DNA of 64,000 bases from Persephonella atlantica (GTDB lineage Bacteria > Aquificota > Aquificia > Aquificales > Hydrogenothermaceae): the NCBI RefSeq assembly GCF_016617615.1, contig NZ_JAACYA010000002.1, positions 682,001-746,000 of the forward strand. The letters are read 5' to 3'. Both the position numbers and the translations under genes were made by a program. The notes under the pieces are model-generated. The model was given only the letters and a program-made list of their open reading frames with translations. It made no database searches and was not told the origin of the DNA. The stretch's first letter is position 1, and every line of letters starts with the position of its first letter. Shown one piece after another: positions 36,149 through 46,014 of this stretch.

Positions 36149-37452
36149 TTTGAATTACCTCTTATTATTTTGTAAGTTTGAATTGGTCCTAAAACGGAAA
36201 AAAACATTAATGATATAATTGTGCCTATTACTATTCCATAAGAACCCGTATTGTAGAATTTAACAATAAATATTGATAATGGAATATTTATAACAATTGC
36301 AATTAAAGAAGTTATAATCTGAATATTTAATTGATTAGTAGAATTAATAAAAAATGTAAAAATATTATTCCAAATAGAAATTAAAGTAAAAATACTCATT
36401 ACAATTAATAAGCCAGTTTCAACATTAAAATCTTTACCAATCCATAAATTTATGATGAATTTTGCAGCAATCAATAGAATTAATGTTAATAAAATTAAGT
36501 AAAAAAAGAGAGTTAACTGTCTTTTTATATTAATTGATATCCATTTGAAATCCTTTTTATGATATGCATCCGCATATGCAGGCCATAAAGGAGCTGAGAT
36601 AAGGGAGTGAATTAATATAACTACAGAAAATAGTTTAAATACAACTTCGTACTCAGTTACTTTTCCTGGTTCAAACAACTGTGTAATTAAAATTTTATCT
36701 GTTGTGAAAATAATTATTACAGCGATTTGAATTATAAAAAACTTTGTTCCTAATGATATTATTTCTTTAGCCTTTCTTATAGAGAAATCAAATAGTCTTG
36801 GTATCAAAAAAGAGTTTTTTCTGTAAAACCAAACAGATAATATAAAGTTAGATAATATTAAAGATAAACCATATAAAAAAGCCAATTTATACAAAGATGG
36901 AGATGTTGTTTTATATAAAACATATACGGAAATAAGTGCTATAAAATTTGATAAAAACTGATTTAAATTAACTAATGAAGTTTTCTGTAGACCATTAAAG
37001 ACTTGATTTATCAAGCTTAGCCAAAAGTTTAACAAAATAAAAACAAATGTAATATTCACAGTTTTTACGATTTCATCATTACTTAATAAACTTGTATTAA
37101 AAACTTTTTGCCAAGGAATAAACTGATTTATTAGAATTATAAATGAAATCAGAACTATTGAAATAATACCAATTATTACATAAGAAGTGGATATGTACTT
37201 TCGTGCTAATGTTTTTGAATTTAGAGCTAAACTTTCAACAATTTTATTTTTTAAACCATTACCAATCCCAAAATCCATTAAAACTATCCAAGACGTAATA
37301 GATAAAAGTGTACTCCACACTCCATATAATTCTGTGCCTAAATATTTTATCATTATAGGTATGCTCATAAAATTGCAACCTATTGCTAAAATTTTTAACA
37401 CAAAAGAATTTTGAACTTGTTTAATATAATTTAATGTTCTGAAATCAGCCAT
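36142..37452 (-). CDS. O-antigen flippase (Wzx-like, MOP superfamily)
   Basis: A 436-residue protein with twelve predicted helices. The N-terminus NSFVLKILAIGCNFMSIPIMIKYLGTELYGVWSTLLSITSW matches the polysaccharide-transporter branch of the MOP superfamily, which flips lipid-linked O-units across the inner membrane for Wzy polymerisation. Together with the Wzy candidate it implies a Wzx/Wzy-dependent pathway. Very AT-rich. Confidence 0.87.
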   Translation of the reverse strand: MADFRTLNYIKQVQNSFVLKILAIGCNFMSIPIMIKYLGTELYGVWSTLLSITSWIVLMDFGIGNGLKNKIVESLALNSKTLARKYISTSYVIIGIISIVLISFIILINQFIPWQKVFNTSLLSNDEIVKTVNITFVFILLNFWLSLINQVFNGLQKTSLVNLNQFLSNFIALISVYVLYKTTSPSLYKLAFLYGLSLILSNFILSVWFYRKNSFLIPRLFDFSIRKAKEIISLGTKFFIIQIAVIIIFTTDKILITQLFEPGKVTEYEVVFKLFSVVILIHSLISAPLWPAYADAYHKKDFKWISINIKRQLTLFFYLILLTLILLIAAKFIINLWIGKDFNVETGLLIVMSIFTLISIWNNIFTFFINSTNQLNIQIITSLIAIVINIPLSIFIVKFYNTGSYGIVIGTIISLMFFSVLGPIQTYKIIRGNSKC

Positions 37453-38480
37453 TATACGCCAACTAAAGAATTAATCCAATCAAGCATTCTTTTTATCCCT
37501 TCTTCTTTTGAAACCTTAGGTTTCCAACCAATCAGCTTCTCAGCTTTTGTTATATCAGCTACAAACACTTTTTGATCACTTTCTCTTGGTGGAATTTTTT
37601 TATACTTCATTCTTATATTGAGCATATTCTCTAAAAGATTGAACAACTCTAACAGTGATAAGCTGTTTTCCATTCCTCCACCTATGTTAAATACTTCTCC
37701 TTTTACTTTTTCTATATTTTCCACAGTTCTAAAATATAGATCTATCATATCATCAGCATATAAAACATCTCTTACCTGTTTGCCGTTACCGTGAATTGTA
37801 AAAGGTTCTTTTAAAATGCCTTTTTTAGTTTCAACAGCTTTCAAGCAGAACCAACCAATCCATCCCTGATCGTAAGTTGAAAACTGTCTTCCTCCATACA
37901 TAGAGGAATGTCTAAAAACTACGGTTCTTATTCCATAAATTCTGTAAAAATCTAACATATACTGGTCAGCTGCTCCTTTTGAGCATCCATAGGGAGAATG
38001 GAATTCTAAAGGTATGTTCTCAGGAAACCCATTTGGAAATTCAGGAGCAATATATCTTGTTTCTGTTTCTTCATAATTAACCCATCCTAAATCTCCATAG
38101 ACTTTGTTAGTAGAAGAGTATATTACTATACTTTCTGGTGAAAATTTTCTAACAGCATCGAGTAAATTAAAAGTTCCAAGTGCATTAATTTCAAAATCTA
38201 ATCTTGGGTTTTGTATTGAAGTAGTCATAGCAACCTGTCCAGCCAAATGGAAGATTACATCTGGTTTTTCTTCTTTTATTGTTTTTTCAATATCTTCTCT
38301 ATTTCTAATATCACCATGAACAAAACTAAAACTTCCTTGTGTTTTTAACCATTCCAGATTTGAAAAGGAGCCAATTCTATAAAGGTTGTCAAATACTATT
38401 ACCTCTTCATTTCTTTTTAAAACTTCTGACGCCAAATTTGAACCTAAAAAACCGCAACCACCTGTAATCAGATATTTCAT
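37452..38480 (-). CDS. rfbE: CDP-paratose 2-epimerase (CDP-tyvelose-forming)
   Basis: A 342-residue extended [75 protein letters not shown] (YxxxK region) and [18 protein letters not shown] are the hallmarks of RfbE, which converts CDP-paratose to CDP-tyvelose. It is adjacent to rfbH and downstream of rfbF, rfbG and an RfbS-like gene, so the product is most likely a 3,6-dideoxyhexose. It shares one base with the flippase gene. Confidence 0.9.
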   Translation of the reverse strand: MKYLITGGCGFLGSNLASEVLKRNEEVIVFDNLYRIGSFSNLEWLKTQGSFSFVHGDIRNREDIEKTIKEEKPDVIFHLAGQVAMTTSIQNPRLDFEINALGTFNLLDAVRKFSPESIVIYSSTNKVYGDLGWVNYEETETRYIAPEFPNGFPENIPLEFHSPYGCSKGAADQYMLDFYRIYGIRTVVFRHSSMYGGRQFSTYDQGWIGWFCLKAVETKKGILKEPFTIHGNGKQVRDVLYADDMIDLYFRTVENIEKVKGEVFNIGGGMENSLSLLELFNLLENMLNIRMKYKKIPPRESDQKVFVADITKAEKLIGWKPKVSKEEGIKRMLDWINSLVGV

Positions 38481-39902
38481 CTATTTAACCCCTTTTATAA
38501 AAGTCTTAAAAGTATTTATTATGTATTCTATATTATCCTTTCCCAAACCTGGCCACACACCAATCCAAAAGGTGCCGTTCATTACTCTGTCAGTATTAGG
38601 CAACAACTTATAATGTTCTTCAGATAGCTCTTTTGAGTTTATGATGTCTGAATTTCTTATCCTTAGTTTTATGTTTGTTTCAATAAAAGCAGGATGTCTG
38701 AGCATATTTCCTGCAAATAGCTGTCGTGTTCCTATTCCATTACTTTCCAAATATTTTACAAGCTCAAACTTACTAAAAGGTGCGTTTTCTTTTACTGTTA
38801 TCGGAAACCCAAACCATGAGGGCTCGCTATTTGGAGTAGTTTTAGGTAAAATCAAATAATCTTCAAATTCTTTTAATCTCTCATATAAAAGTTTAAAGTT
38901 TTCTTTCCTTTTTTCTATAAAATCTGGCAACTTTTCAAGCTGTGCAAGTCCGATAGCTGCTTGCCAATCGGTTATTTTGAGATTATATCCCAGATGAGAA
39001 TATATATATTTATGGTCATAGCCTTTTGGAAGATTTCCAAGTTTCCAGTTAAATCTTCTTTTGCATGTATCATCTTTTCCAGGTGGACACCAACAATCTC
39101 TTCCCCAGTCTCTAAATGACATTATTATTTTGTATAATTCATGATCATTTGTAAGAACTGCCCCTCCTTCTCCCATAGTAATGTGATGAGCTGGATAAAA
39201 ACTTATTGTAGAGATATGCCCAAATGAACCTGTATATTTTCCATTGTATTTTGAACCAAGAGCATCGCAGTTGTCTTCTATTACCCATAGGTTGTATTTT
39301 TCTGCCAGTTCCATAACTTTACTTAGGTCAAATGGGTTTCCAAGAGTATGTGCTATAAATATAGCTTTTGTTTTTTCCGTTATAGCTTCTTCTATTTGAT
39401 TTATATCTATATTATAAGTTCCAAGTTCTACATCTACAAAAACAGGAATAAGATTATTTTGTATAATTGGGGCTACTGTCGTTGGAAATCCAGCAGCTAC
39501 TGTAATAACTTCATCACCTTCTTTAAGTCTTTTGTCTCCGAGTTTATAGGAAGTTAGTGCAGATACTGCAAGTAGATTTGCAGAAGAACCAGAGTTTGTA
39601 GTAAGGGCATATTTTACTCCTATGAACTGGGCAAGTTTTCTTTCAAACTTATCATTGAATCTTCCTGTTGTAAGCCACATATCAAGGGAAGCATCTATCA
39701 TATAAAAAAGCTCATTTTCATCTAAAACTTTTCCGGATGGTTGAATGTATTTTCTGTTGCCCTCTTTTTTGCGAAGTTCAAAGTATATTTTAGATAGTTG
39801 TTTTATGTTTTCTCTTAAAATTTTGTCTAATTCATTTTTGTTTTCTATTGATGATAATTTGTTAATTTCTTCTTGGTTTAAAAGATTAAAGTATTCTCCC
39901 AT
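38481..39902 (-). CDS. rfbH: CDP-4-keto-6-deoxyglucose-3-dehydrase (E1)
   Basis: A 473-residue PMP/[2Fe-2S] enzyme that, with a reductase, removes the C3 hydroxyl. It belongs to the DegT fold, but histidine replaces the usual PLP lysine ([13 protein letters not shown], His239/240), the established signature of E1. The cluster-binding cysteines are present in [13 protein letters not shown]1 needs the flavin/iron-sulfur reductase RfbI (E3), and no such gene occurs in the window. It lies one base after rfbE. Confidence 0.95.
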   Translation of the reverse strand: MGEYFNLLNQEEINKLSSIENKNELDKILRENIKQLSKIYFELRKKEGNRKYIQPSGKVLDENELFYMIDASLDMWLTTGRFNDKFERKLAQFIGVKYALTTNSGSSANLLAVSALTSYKLGDKRLKEGDEVITVAAGFPTTVAPIIQNNLIPVFVDVELGTYNIDINQIEEAITEKTKAIFIAHTLGNPFDLSKVMELAEKYNLWVIEDNCDALGSKYNGKYTGSFGHISTISFYPAHHITMGEGGAVLTNDHELYKIIMSFRDWGRDCWCPPGKDDTCKRRFNWKLGNLPKGYDHKYIYSHLGYNLKITDWQAAIGLAQLEKLPDFIEKRKENFKLLYERLKEFEDYLILPKTTPNSEPSWFGFPITVKENAPFSKFELVKYLESNGIGTRQLFAGNMLRHPAFIETNIKLRIRNSDIINSKELSEEHYKLLPNTDRVMNGTFWIGVWPGLGKDNIEYIINTFKTFIKGVK

Positions 39903-39916
39903 GTTTTCCCTCTGAT

Positions 39917-41026
39917 TTATTTAGTCCATATTAATTCCTTATTTTTAGCTTCGTCTATATATTTTAAAAGTTGATTAACTGTAAAATCATAAATATTTTG
40001 GGTATCTGAAAAGTAAGTTATATACCAGTTTACTGTTTCTAAAAGGGCTGTTTTTGCATTATAAACAGGTTTCCATTTAAGATAGAAATGGGCTTTACTT
40101 ATATCTAATTTTAGAAGTTTCGCTTCGTGGAATTTATTGTCATGATTTACTTTATATTCTCCATTTCCCCATATCTTAATGACATCTTTTACGATTTCTT
40201 CTACAGTCAAAATATCTTCATCATTAGGACCAAAGTTCCAACCCTCGCTATACTTTATAGGGTCTTGCCACATTAAAGCTCCAAGCCATAAATATCCAGA
40301 CAATGGCTCTAAAACATGTTGCCATGGTCTTATGGCATTAGGGTTCCTTATATAAATAGTTTCTTCCTTCGATAATGCTCTGATACAATCAGGGATAAGT
40401 CTGTCCTCTGCCCAGTCTCCACCACCGATAACATTTCCAGCCCTTACTGAAGCTAAAGCAACATGATGAGTTTTTCCATAATCTTTCGGATTAAAAAATG
40501 AATTTCTGTATGCTGATGTCAATATTTCTGCACAGCCTTTACTTGAACTGTATGGGTCATAACCACCCATTGGGTCATTTTCTCTATAACCGTAAACCCA
40601 TTCTCTATTTTCATAGCATTTATCACTTGTAACATTTATTACAATCCTGACACTTTCAGTTTCTTTTACAGCTTCAAAAACATTCAGCGTTCCTATTACA
40701 TTTGTTTCATAAGTTTCTTTAGGGTTTATGTAAGAGTATCTTACAAGGGGCTGAGCTGCCATGTGTATAACTATGTCTGGTTGATATTTTCTGAAAACTT
40801 CTTTTAGTTTCTTTCCGTCTCTAATGTCCCCAATAATATGCACAATTTCTTTCTCAAGCTGAAGTGTTTCAAATAAACTTGGATTTGTTGGAGGTTCTAA
40901 GGAATAACCTATTACTTCTGCTCCGAGTTGTTTGAGCCATAGAGTTAACCATGAGCCTTTAAATCCTGTATGACCTGTTATTAAAACTTTTTTTTCCTCG
41001 TATATGTTGTTAAAAAGTTCTTTCAT
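39917..41026 (-). CDS. rfbG: CDP-glucose 4,6-dehydratase
   Basis: A 369-residue SDR forming CDP-4-keto-6-deoxyglucose. Signatures: [82 protein letters not shown] and [18 protein letters not shown]. Closely fits RfbG. It is 14 bases after rfbH and overlaps the RfbS-like gene by 17 bases. Confidence 0.95.
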   Translation of the reverse strand: MKELFNNIYEEKKVLITGHTGFKGSWLTLWLKQLGAEVIGYSLEPPTNPSLFETLQLEKEIVHIIGDIRDGKKLKEVFRKYQPDIVIHMAAQPLVRYSYINPKETYETNVIGTLNVFEAVKETESVRIVINVTSDKCYENREWVYGYRENDPMGGYDPYSSSKGCAEILTSAYRNSFFNPKDYGKTHHVALASVRAGNVIGGGDWAEDRLIPDCIRALSKEETIYIRNPNAIRPWQHVLEPLSGYLWLGALMWQDPIKYSEGWNFGPNDEDILTVEEIVKDVIKIWGNGEYKVNHDNKFHEAKLLKLDISKAHFYLKWKPVYNAKTALLETVNWYITYFSDTQNIYDFTVNQLLKYIDEAKNKELIWTK

Positions 41027-41903
41027 TTAGGTTTCTCCTGTACCATTCGATGGTTCTTTTTAATCCTTCTTCTAATGAATATTTTGGCTTCCAGTTAAAA
41101 TCTTTTATTATTTTAGAGATATCTGCCTGAGAAAACATTATTTCATTCTTCCTGTAAGGTAATGCCCCAAAATTTAAATATGTTTGGGTATTTCCAGTCA
41201 ATTTTTTCAGATTTAAAACAATGTCTTTTATTTTTACTGCTTTTCCTGTTCCAAGTTCATATTCGTGAAATCCAGTATCAAATTTATCTAATGAATTTAT
41301 TAGAATCGAATAAAAATCTTTTACATCCTCTATATAAATAAAATCCCTTTTTTGCTCTCCAGCAGTTAGTTTCATTTCTTTTACATTATTTAACAGCTGA
41401 TTAATTAGCCATGTTATGAATTTGGTTGAGTCATCTTTTTCCCCAAAAAAATGTTCTAATCTCACATTAATTGCTGTAATATTTTTTGAGAGAAAATCTA
41501 ACCATTCTTTGAATTGGTTTTTTGAAAGTGAATAATAATTAAGATATTTAGGCAGTGAAGTATCGGTGTTTATGAAAAATCTGATATTATTCTCTATTGC
41601 CAGTTCAAGAATTTTTAAAGGAAAAATAAAATTCGCTTCTGCAATTTCTGAAATTTTTTCTTTTTTTCGGCCGTATAAAGTAGCAGTGTGAACGACTACA
41701 TCTATTTTATTTTCTTCAAATACTTTCTCTAAGGATATCTTATCTATATCATAAAAATATAAATTTTTTATTATATGTTTTATTCTCCATATATTGGAAA
41801 AACTCCTTTTTAGAATTATAACTTTGTGCCCATCATTTAAAAATTTCTCTGTAAGATGACTACCTAAAAAACCAGTAGCTCCTGTGATCAATATGGTTTT
41901 CAT
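41010..41903 (-). CDS. CDP-paratose/CDP-abequose synthase-like reductase
   Basis: A 297-residue NAD(P)-dependent SDR: ILITGATGFLGSHLTEKF, HTATLYGRKKE, INTDTSLPKYLNYYSLSKNQFKEWL (YxxxK) and RDFIYIEDVKDFYSI. The NTDTSLPK..N.YSLSK block is that of RfbS (CDP-paratose synthase) and RfbJ (CDP-abequose synthase), which reduce C4 of CDP-3,6-dideoxy-4-ketoglucose. The adjacent RfbE-like epimerase acts on paratose, so the RfbS function is favoured over RfbJ. Confidence 0.82.
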   Translation of the reverse strand: MKTILITGATGFLGSHLTEKFLNDGHKVIILKRSFSNIWRIKHIIKNLYFYDIDKISLEKVFEENKIDVVVHTATLYGRKKEKISEIAEANFIFPLKILELAIENNIRFFINTDTSLPKYLNYYSLSKNQFKEWLDFLSKNITAINVRLEHFFGEKDDSTKFITWLINQLLNNVKEMKLTAGEQKRDFIYIEDVKDFYSILINSLDKFDTGFHEYELGTGKAVKIKDIVLNLKKLTGNTQTYLNFGALPYRKNEIMFSQADISKIIKDFNWKPKYSLEEGLKRTIEWYRRNLNERTF

Positions 41904-41906
41904 TGG

Positions 41907-42680
41907 TTAATCTTCCCAAACCTTCCAGGGAGGATTTCCAGACTGCCATAATGCTTCCAATTCTCTCTTATCCCTTAAAGTATCCATTGGTTTCCAGAAA
42001 CCTGTATGTTTATATGCCACAAGTTGTCCATCTTTTGCAAGATTTTCTAAAGGATCCCTTTCCCAGATAGTTTCATCACTTTTTATATAATCAAAAATCT
42101 GAGGTTCAAGGACAAAGAAACCTCCATTTATCCATGCTCCATCGCCCTTAGGTTTTTCTTTAAAGGCTTTTACTTGATTACTTTCAAGATCCAATGCTCC
42201 AAATCTACCAGAAGGCTGGACGGCAGTTAAAGTAGCATATTTTCCATGTTTTTTATGAAACTCTAAAAGCTCTTTTATATTGATATCTCCAACTCCATCT
42301 CCATAAGTAAGCATAAATGTTTTATTGCCTACATAATCTTTAACTCTTTTTATCCTACCACCTGTCATAGTATTAAGACCTGTATCTACTAATGTTACTT
42401 TCCATGGTTCTGCTTTTACATTATGGACTTCAATCTGATTATCTTTTAAATCTATAGTTACATCTGACATATGAAGAAAATAGTTAGCAAAATATTCTTT
42501 GATAACATATCCTTTGTATCCAAGACAGATTATAAAATCGTTAAACCCATAAGTAGAGTAAATTTTCATTATATGCCATAGAATTGGTTTCCCACCAATT
42601 TCTACCATAGGTTTTGGCTTAATATCAGTTTCTTCGCTGAGTCTTGTTCCAAAACCACCTGCTAATATTACTACTTTCAT
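41907..42680 (-). CDS. rfbF: Glucose-1-phosphate cytidylyltransferase
   Basis: A 257-residue GT-A-type nucleotidyltransferase that makes CDP-glucose, entry to the CDP-dideoxysugar route. [54 protein letters not shown] and [11 protein letters not shown] are family blocks. Standard length. It heads the rfbF-rfbS-rfbG-rfbH-rfbE order. Confidence 0.96.
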   Translation of the reverse strand: MKVVILAGGFGTRLSEETDIKPKPMVEIGGKPILWHIMKIYSTYGFNDFIICLGYKGYVIKEYFANYFLHMSDVTIDLKDNQIEVHNVKAEPWKVTLVDTGLNTMTGGRIKRVKDYVGNKTFMLTYGDGVGDINIKELLEFHKKHGKYATLTAVQPSGRFGALDLESNQVKAFKEKPKGDGAWINGGFFVLEPQIFDYIKSDETIWERDPLENLAKDGQLVAYKHTGFWKPMDTLRDKRELEALWQSGNPPWKVWED

Positions 42681-42695
42681 TTTAAACCTCTTTTT

Positions 42696-43868
42696 TTAAT
42701 TTTCCCCAAAAATATCTCTTGTATAAACCTTTTCTTTCATATCCTCTAGTTCAGATGAAAATCTATTTACAATTATCAAATCAACTTTTTGTTTAAATAT
42801 ATTTATATCTTTCTCTACAGGTAGATCCATAAATTTATCTTCTTTTATTAAAGGTTCGTATATTATAATGTTTGTATTTCTTGCTTTTAAATGTTCTATT
42901 ATATCAATTATTGCCGCTGAACGGTGGTTGTCTGAACCTGCTTTCATACTTAGCCTATATATTCCAACAAGTTTAGGATTTCTTTTTAGTATCTGTTCTG
43001 CTATGTAATATTTTCTTGCTAAGTTAGATTCTATAGTTGCTTTTATTAAATATGTAGGAATGTTTTTTTCTTGATAGTTTGCAAGTAGCTGTTTTGTGTC
43101 TTTTGGAAGACAATATCCACCGTAGCCAAAAGATGGATTGTTATAGTGCATTCCTATTCTTGGATCTAAACATACGCCTTCTATAATTTCTTTTGTATTT
43201 AGGCCATGTGTTTCTGCAAAGGTATCAAGCTCATTGAAAAATGCAACTCTCATTGCAAGACATGTGTTTGCAAATAGTTTTATAGGCTCTGCTTCTATCG
43301 AACTTGTAAACAGCACAGGAATGTCTTTTTTCTTTGCCCCTTGAAGTAAGAGTTTTGCAAACAGTTTTGCTTTTTCTGATTTATCTCCAACAACTATTTT
43401 AGATGGATAAAGATTATCGTGGAGAGCTTTTCCTTCTCTTAAAAACTCTGGTGAAAAGATTATGTTCTTTACTCCAAATCTCTGTTTTACACTTTCCGTA
43501 TATCCAATAGGGATTGTAGATTTTATAACTATTGTTGTATTTGGATTTATCTCAAGGACTTCACTTATTACTGCTTCTACAGATTTTGTATTGAAATAGT
43601 TTGTTACAGGATCATAGTCAGTTGGAGTTGCGATTATTACAAAATCCGCATTTTCGTAAGCCTGTTTGGGATCAAGAGTAGCTCTCAGGTTTAAAGGTTT
43701 ATTTGCAAGGTAATCTTCTATATCCTTATCTATAATTGGAGATTTTTTTTGATTTATAAGTTTTACCTTGTTTTCATCTATATCTTTTATTACAACCTCG
43801 TTGTGTTGGGCAAGGAGAATTGCATTAGAGAGTCCTACGTATCCTGCACCGGCTACTGCTATTTTCAG
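42696..43868 (-). CDS. ugd: UDP-glucose 6-dehydrogenase type nucleotide-sugar dehydrogenase, CTG start
   Basis: A frame of 390 residues oxidising UDP-glucose (or similar) to the uronate. The N-terminus reads KIAVAGAGYVGLSNAILLAQHNEV, and the C-terminal half has NTCLAMRVAFFNELD and the catalytic cysteine in YGGYCLPKDTKQL. Length equals short Ugd enzymes (about 388 residues). No ATG, GTG or TTG precedes the Rossmann motif in frame: the frame is closed six codons upstream by TGA 43889-43887. A CTG at 43868-43866, seven bases after AGGGGG, is the likely start. The first ordinary start (GTG 43316) would delete the NAD-binding domain. Confidence 0.88.
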   Translation of the reverse strand: MKIAVAGAGYVGLSNAILLAQHNEVVIKDIDENKVKLINQKKSPIIDKDIEDYLANKPLNLRATLDPKQAYENADFVIIATPTDYDPVTNYFNTKSVEAVISEVLEINPNTTIVIKSTIPIGYTESVKQRFGVKNIIFSPEFLREGKALHDNLYPSKIVVGDKSEKAKLFAKLLLQGAKKKDIPVLFTSSIEAEPIKLFANTCLAMRVAFFNELDTFAETHGLNTKEIIEGVCLDPRIGMHYNNPSFGYGGYCLPKDTKQLLANYQEKNIPTYLIKATIESNLARKYYIAEQILKRNPKLVGIYRLSMKAGSDNHRSAAIIDIIEHLKARNTNIIIYEPLIKEDKFMDLPVEKDINIFKQKVDLIIVNRFSSELEDMKEKVYTRDIFGEN

Positions 43869-43886
43869 TTTTATTCCCCCTAAATC

Positions 43887-44063
43887 TCATAATTTTTTTT
43901 TGTTATTAATATAACATAAATCATTATTTTTGAGTAGTTTTAATTCAAAATCATCTATATCTAAATTTTCTAATAAATTTCTCTCTAAAATCTCTGTTGA
44001 AGCTTTTTTCAATCTATCCAAATGAAGATTAGCAACTTTTAAGTTTTCTTCTAAATAACTCAC
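43887..44063 (-). pseudogene. Short HEPN-like remnant
   Basis: A 58-codon frame from GTG 44063 to TGA 43887 (MSYLEENLKVANLHLDRLKK...). It overlaps the stop of the broken nucleotidyltransferase upstream (TTGTGAG), the usual layout of mntA-hepT pairs. The residues resemble the first helix of a HEPN protein, but there is no R-x4-H-x-Y motif, and the last third (KNNDLCYINNKKKL) looks like read-through into unrelated AT-rich DNA. It is best read as the 5' stub of a second hepT. Confidence 0.5.
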
Positions 44064-44195
44064 AATAAAACCCCAGTTCTTTTAGCTTCTTCAAAAATGG
44101 GTTTGTCTTTTTTATTTTTAAACTTACCACTAAATCCACTTTTCTTTCTATTTCTTTTCTTTCTAATATAGCTAAAAATTTAATCTCATCTTTAA
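44060..44195 (-). pseudogene. Truncated, frameshifted MNT nucleotidyltransferase remnant
   Basis: Directly after the hepT stop, one frame reads DEIKFLAILERKEIERKVDLVV and a second frame continues KFKNKKDKPIFEEAKRTGVLL before TGA 44062-44060. Joined, they form the C-terminal half of a minimal nucleotidyltransferase (compare the KKTGVLI end of the intact mntA nearby). The N-terminal half with the GSx9DxD motif is absent, and a one-base shift lies near 44126. This is a decayed second copy of mntA. Confidence 0.65.
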
Positions 44196-44200
44196 TTTAT

Positions 44201-44674
44201 TTATAAAAGATATGTATCTATCCTCAACTGTTTTATAACTTCTTTTATTAAATCCATTTTTTTAAATATCTTATTTAGCGTGTTTGCAATTTTGAATAGT
44301 TCATCCTCATATTCATGTATAAGTATATTTCTCAGTTCCCTGAGTTCAAACCATTTTTCTTTATCTAATGCAATTCCATATTTTGATGCCATATTTATAA
44401 CATCAATTATTGGCATATTTTCTACATTTTCACCTTTTAGATACAAATATGCTCTTATTAACTTTCCAAGGGTTTCCTGTAGTTTTGAGTATCTGTATAT
44501 AATCTGGTCTAAAATTGGAACTAAATCATCATTCTCTAAGATGGTTTTGACACTTTCCTTATCTAAAGGTAGATATCCAAAGTTCCGTAGTTTTTTAAAG
44601 GCTTTTTCTAATCTTTCTAAATGTTTATTGACTTCTTTATAATAACTCTTATACCTTAAAATATGTGGTTCCAT
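44201..44674 (-). CDS. hepT: HEPN ribonuclease toxin HepT
   Basis: A 157-residue helical protein with the HEPN active-site motif R115-N-I-L-I-H120-E-Y122 (Rx4HxY). HepT toxins cleave RNA and are neutralised when the partner MntA polyadenylylates the tyrosine of this motif. It starts three bases after the mntA stop. The N-terminal helical region is longer than in minimal HepT proteins, but the family variant with about 140-160 residues is common in thermophiles. Confidence 0.87.
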   Translation of the reverse strand: MEPHILRYKSYYKEVNKHLERLEKAFKKLRNFGYLPLDKESVKTILENDDLVPILDQIIYRYSKLQETLGKLIRAYLYLKGENVENMPIIDVINMASKYGIALDKEKWFELRELRNILIHEYEDELFKIANTLNKIFKKMDLIKEVIKQLRIDTYLL

Positions 44675-44677
44675 TTG

Positions 44678-44995
44678 TTAGATTAAAACTCCCGTTTTTT
44701 TTGCAATATTTAGTATATTACCTTTATCAAGTCCTTTTATAATAACATCTATTTTTTGCTCACCAATTTTGGTTTTTAACTTTACTAAAAATTTTAGCTT
44801 TTTTTCAAAGAGATTGTTTTTAACTTCTGGAATTACAAAAATATCTATATCTCCACCTCTTTTTGTTAGGTCTGCTTTACTGCCAAAAATGTAAACCCTT
44901 GTATTTTTACCAAAGATTTCCTTTGCTGTCTCTTTTATAATTCTTATCTCATATTCAGAAAGCCTTACATTTTTAATATTCCTTTTTTTCATCAC
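44678..44995 (-). CDS. mntA: Minimal nucleotidyltransferase antitoxin MntA
   Basis: A 105-residue protein of the polymerase-beta superfamily with GS(38-39)-x9-D49-x-D51 (GSKADLTKRGGDIDIF) and a third acidic position in KIDVIIKG. It is expected to AMPylate HepT and so block its RNase activity. The N-terminal KNVRLSEYEIRIIKETA helix recurs in the remnant at 45190-45303. The ribosome site is weak, and the gene begins 11 bases after the upstream antitoxin stop. Confidence 0.88.
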   Translation of the reverse strand: MMKKRNIKNVRLSEYEIRIIKETAKEIFGKNTRVYIFGSKADLTKRGGDIDIFVIPEVKNNLFEKKLKFLVKLKTKIGEQKIDVIIKGLDKGNILNIAKKTGVLI

Positions 44996-45006
44996 TTTTA
45001 CTTTAT

Positions 45007-45189
45007 TTATCTATTAATACTCTCATATATTTCTTCTCTCTTCATTGGCTGAAATGCTTTAACTCTTTTGGGAACTATTTCATCTATTCTTTTTCTTTTT
45101 TTATATTTTTGAAGCAAAAACTCATAAAAGTCTAATAACTCTCTTCTTGCTTCTTCAGGAAGTTCGTTAAGATTAATAGTTTGCATCAT
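45007..45189 (-). CDS. Small antitoxin-like protein without a partner
   Basis: A 60-residue protein (LNELPEEARRELLDFYEFLL...) with an N-terminal helix like DUF2281/VapB-type antitoxins and a basic linker KYKKRKR. GGAGGTTCAA before the tandem ATG (45189 and 45186) is one of the best ribosome sites of this region, which fixes the start inside a longer open frame. A toxin gene would be expected next, but mntA follows, so it is either an orphan or has replaced part of an older mntA. Confidence 0.65.
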   Translation of the reverse strand: MMQTINLNELPEEARRELLDFYEFLLQKYKKRKRIDEIVPKRVKAFQPMKREEIYESINR

Positions 45190-45303
45190 TTGAACCTCCA
45201 ATATGAAATAAGATATATTAATTATATTAGCATTTATTGTGTCTTTTATAACTCTTACTTCTTTTGCAGATAGTCTGACTTTTTTCTTATCAGTAGAGCT
45301 CAT
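45190..45303 (-). pseudogene. N-terminal stub of a further mntA copy
   Basis: The 38 codons upstream of the antitoxin start are open and begin MSSTDKKKVRLSAKEVRVIKDTI, which aligns with residues 6-24 of the intact mntA (KNVRLSEYEIRIIKETA). Homology stops before the catalytic motif, where the antitoxin ribosome site begins. The ATG overlaps the Uma2-gene stop (ATGA). This is a fragment rather than a functional N-terminal domain. Confidence 0.55.
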
Positions 45304-45911
45304 TTATTTTCTTCTTTTATGAGTTTTTCTAAGTTTAATCTTATACCATCAATAATTTCAAACTCGTAGTCGTAATCTACAGTTAACCAGGGTTTTTTAG
45401 CCTCTGCTATCTGGATTTTTTCATATTCTGTGAAAACCCATATGACTTTTTTTACGCCACTTTTAAGCAGTCTTTCGGTTTATGCTATGTAATACTCCTC
45501 ACCTATCTCTGATAGGTCAGCCTTTGTGTCAACCTCTATCACCACTTCTGGGGGAATTTTAAGGTATGTGCCCTGTGGTTTTTTTAGTTTTTCTCTGCTA
45601 ATTATAGCTATATCTAAATTTAGCCATTTTTTTGAGCGAGAAGGTGTGTAGAAGTATCCTACTTCCCCAACTAAAACTTTAAATTTGTTCAAGTTTAAAT
45701 TTTTGTACAAAACCTGTAAAATCAAATCAATTATCCATACATGTAAATCACTGCTACCCATAATAGCCTCCGGTGGAAGTTCCCCGGACAACACTTTTTT
45801 ATAGTCTCTGTAATAAATTTTTTTATTGTCTAAAATTTCATAAACCAGATAGTCTGGTATCTTTTTTCTTCCTTTTTTCTTTTTCTCTAAACTCTTTTGT
45901 GCAACTGCCAT
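45300..45911 (-). pseudogene. Uma2-family (PDDEXK-like) gene with an in-frame stop
   Basis: From ATG 45911 the frame gives 143 residues with the Uma2/DUF820 core (LDIAIISREKL, PPEVVIEVDTKADL, the ExK-type metal motif) and then a TAA at 45482-45480. The same frame continues without another stop for 59 codons (TERLLKSGVKKVIWVFTEYEKI...LEKLIKEENK) to TGA 45302-45300, exactly the missing C-terminal half of the family. A single base change at the TAA (for example to AAA or GAA) would restore a normal protein of about 203 residues. Function of the family is unproven; it resembles nucleases. Confidence 0.8.
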
Positions 45912-46014
45912 TTGAACACCCCTTTTAAATTAAAAAAAATCCCATAAATTTACTTTATGTCTATTTAGACAGGTTTACAATAGTTTTTATTTTTATATTG
46001 GTGTATTTTTGTCT

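Noticed and set aside
42696-43316. A 206-residue stand-alone dehydrogenase fragment starting at GTG 43316
   Set aside because: The same frame is open upstream and encodes the complete NAD-binding domain, so the gene is full-length with a CTG start rather than truncated.
45007-45303. A single 98-residue protein
   Set aside because: The first 38 codons match only the N-terminus of mntA, and a strong ribosome site precedes an internal ATG. Two separate entities explain the frame better.
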